Shown: positions 61,707 through 64,000 of the stretch, one piece after another
Layout of the letters: the number at the start of each line of letters is the position of its first letter
Numbering within the stretch: position 1 is the first letter of the stretch
DNA from: Agaricus subrufescens
Lineage: Eukaryota; Basidiomycota; Agaricomycetes; Agaricales; Agaricaceae
Assembly: GCA_029945375.1 (NCBI GenBank)
Contig: CM057065.1
Span: 186,001-250,000 of the forward strand
DNA length: 64,000 nucleotides
Direction of reading: 5' to 3'
Made by a program: the position numbers and the translations under genes
Notes under the pieces: generated by a model
Database searches by the model: none
Told to the model about the DNA's origin: nothing
What the model saw: the letters and a program-made list of their open reading frames with translations, nothing else

Positions 61707-62379
61707 GTATCGCCAGGGGGATGTGGATATTATCTGATCCGATTTTATTGTGTTTTCATTAAATACAGTCTATTCACAATGTTTGTCTCTCCAATTTGTA
61801 TGCCGATATTGAGAAGAGGATGTCTAGGCACTACCAGGGATGGTATTGACGGGGATAACCCCTGTCGCAACAGACGCGAGTGTTAATTTACGAGTACTAG
61901 ACGTCATTATTACAGCCATTAATTGAATCTGATATGATCATATACGGCAGCCATACAAAACTACCTTGATCTACATGTAGAGCAAAAAATCCAGTTTCTT
62001 GACGCGTGTTGTGATCAGTATGTCGTCCGGATGCCGTTCATCAACACACCAGGCCGGGCCACAAGCCGTGATGTGTATGCCGGCATATCCCGAGCTTGAC
62101 ATGGTCCGGCTCGCTCATAAAGGTAAACACTACGTTCAGGAGCAGCTGAACTTATGAATGTTGGTACCACATGATGAACACATGTGTAGAAGATCAACGC
62201 CACTGCAAAAATTTTCAAGGTCATAGTCATTACTTCAGCGCGTAACATAAACAGCTATTAACGAAATGAACTGGAGGTGACAATAAGCGCTGTGACTGAG
62301 AAGTTGATTCATTTGAGGAATGTATACCATCATCCTGTCCTTCTTTCACCCACACCGTGTTACCTCTATTTGAATTGCA
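61707..62379. other. intergenic spacer, type y (second copy)
   Basis: Matches 55734-56438 through most of its length. No gene. Confidence 0.6.
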
Positions 62380-64000
62380 ATGCCGGAGTCCTTCCCAGCC
62401 CTATCCATGATTGACCGTGCAAAGAGGTGGATGAGGCTTTTGAAACGACGAACCCGATCTCCGTCGATCCCTTCCGATGAGAAGACAGGTCCCGGTTGGT
62501 CTACCCACCCAATATCCTCTCGTAAACGTGCTAACTCAATATCTAGAAATTTTCTCCAATGCACATGACTCCACCCTCCACGGCGCCCAGTTTATCAACG
62601 AACTCAAAGTCAATTATATAAATGATGTTGTATTGAGTAGGCAGGCAGGTGCGTACTTTATCACGTCGTACATGAAGGCCTGGTGTTAAGCCTATCCTGA
62701 CAGTCTTCGAATTATTGGAACCATACGCATGCCTCGATGCAACAAAGGATTCTAGTGCTCGATTTCCACCACCAAAATGCCACCCTCAAACGCGATTGAA
62801 AATCAGGGAGAGACTCGCGGTATGGCTCTCTAATGAGCACGAAGACCACAAGATGCTCTGGATCCGTGGGTCTGCCGGTACAGGGAAGTCTGCGGTCGCA
62901 CAATCGTTTGGCGACTCCTGTGAGGAGGAAGGTACACTTGGAGGATCATACTTTTTCTCGAGGGTTGCCAGTCGAAACAAGCTCGAAACCGTTGTTCCGA
63001 CGCTCATATACCAGCTCGCTGAGAATGTCCCTGCATACCGTTCCTTCATAGCGGACCGACTCGCTGAAACCCCACTCCTACTACGAAAATCTCCCCCCAT
63101 CCAATTCCGCAAACTTATTGTTGAGCCATTTGCGGACCTTCACCGCCAACACCCCCGAAAACCAATTGTCATTATACTGGATGGTCTTGATGAGTGTGAA
63201 GGAGAGGGAGCTCAACGCGAGATCATTGACATGATCACGAACGCCATCCGCTCGAACCCAGCCCTCCCGCTTCGTTGGCTCATCTTCAGTCGACCTGAGG
63301 CCCATCTCAAACAAGCATTTTCCCGCAATCTATTATGTGGTCGAGAGGAACTCATCATTGATGCGGAGTGTCGGGAGAATGTTGAGCAATACGTCAAGGA
63401 CAGAGTTGCTGAAATCAAGGATACATACCAGGACGTAACGCCTGTGGACTGGCCCCCGCCAGACAAGCTTGAAGAGCTCCTGGATATCGTATCAGGGCTC
63501 TTTGTATTGGCATCTACTTGCCTAAACTTCATCGCCGATCCCGACGTAGCTAACCCCCCCTCACACCTCAACTATCTTCTAATATTTCTGAGGCGTTCGC
63601 AGGGCGTGGTATCTCGAAGTCCCCTGGCAGCTCTCGACCTATTGTATTTCAGGATTCTTGAAAAGATACCGTCCACGGTGTTCAAAACGACCAGGAAAAT
63701 TCTAGCGTATATGTCTCATCGAAATAAACTCGACATCAGGGAACGGCTCACCTCTGCCCAAGCACTGTGCAACTACCTTCGACTCGACCAGCATACATTT
63801 TACAATGCTGTGCGTTGGCTTCACTCTGTCATGGACATCCCAGAACCCGAAAATGCCGCTAAATCTCAACTACGATTTTATCATGCCTCATTCCACGACT
63901 TTCTTCTTGATCCTAATCGTTCTAGCCAGTTTTCTATTAGCGAGCAAGACACGCTAATGGACATCTTGCCGTTGGGTATCTATTGGTGTGAAGTTGATGC
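62380..64000 (+). CDS. NACHT-domain NTPase, NLR-like, copy N9 (3' part off the window)
   Basis: Exon 1 begins at ATG 62380 (MPESFPALSMIDRAKRWMRL) and the first intron is like that of N7. Exon 2 (about 62547-62648) is the most changed of the intact copies: NAHDSTLHGAQF in place of NAHDFTINGAQF, and LSRQA for SNRQA. Exon 3 starts near 62705 (FELLEPYACLDATKDSS) and is open to the window edge, with GSAGTGKS, ILDGLDECEGEG, AFSRNLLCGREELIIDAECR and FYHASFHDFLLDPNRS. The tail exons are outside the window. No frameshift in the visible part. Confidence 0.92.

Overview
The window is nuclear DNA of a filamentous fungus, most likely a mushroom-forming basidiomycete (Agaricomycetes). Genes are cut by many 45-65 nt introns with GT..AG ends and CTAAC/TACTAAC-type branch points. 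The gene set (basidiomycete-type NACHT ATPases, a 7TM receptor-like protein, a GH25 muramidase, an Sos7-like kinetochore protein, and a gag-bearing retroelement with a poly(A) tail) fits that group. No rRNA, tRNA or CRISPR array was seen.

Layout. 1-7.7 kb: two minus-strand NACHT genes (the first runs off the left edge) flank copy 1 of a ~2 kb dispersed repeat and a relic of another NACHT gene. 8.6-10.5 kb: a short retroelement carrying only a gag-like ORF, bounded by a 16-bp target-site duplication. 11.4-28 kb: ordinary, dense single-copy genes: MFS transporter, GH25 lysozyme, HCNGP/SAP30BP-like regulator, carotenoid oxygenase, SmD1, kinesin, cytochrome b561. 28.3-37 kb: a possible Med25-like gene, a gene-poor stretch, Sos7 and a 7TM receptor-like gene. 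38.2-64 kb: plus-strand NACHT territory. Three further copies of the ~2 kb repeat lie upstream of a NACHT pseudogene, an intact NACHT gene, and the start of a head-to-tail array of five more NACHT genes. The last of these runs off the right edge.

The NACHT genes share one six-exon plan: a basic N-terminal helix; a short exon with an NA-x-DFTING-type motif; a large NACHT plus winged-helix exon; and three exons for a conserved C-terminal module I do not recognise. There are no WD40, ankyrin or TPR repeats. Intact copies encode about 704-708 residues. The 50-64 kb array repeats with a two-gene period of about 5.95 kb. Copies include intact genes, damaged genes, a pseudogene and a first-exon relic, which is the birth-and-death pattern expected of NLR-like self/non-self recognition genes.

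The least explained object is the ~2 kb repeat. Each copy has a TATA box, in two copies preceded by three 18-bp tandem units, then a chain of short exon-like blocks with canonical splice signals. Its 3' half is a tandem series of exon-plus-intron modules beginning GTGTGCCTCAAG. It always lies on the plus strand. At copies 1-3 the homology runs on into the first exon of a NACHT gene or relic, so the repeat and the NACHT gene appear to have been duplicated as a pair. Whether it makes a small Cys-rich protein or a spliced non-coding RNA cannot be settled from sequence alone.
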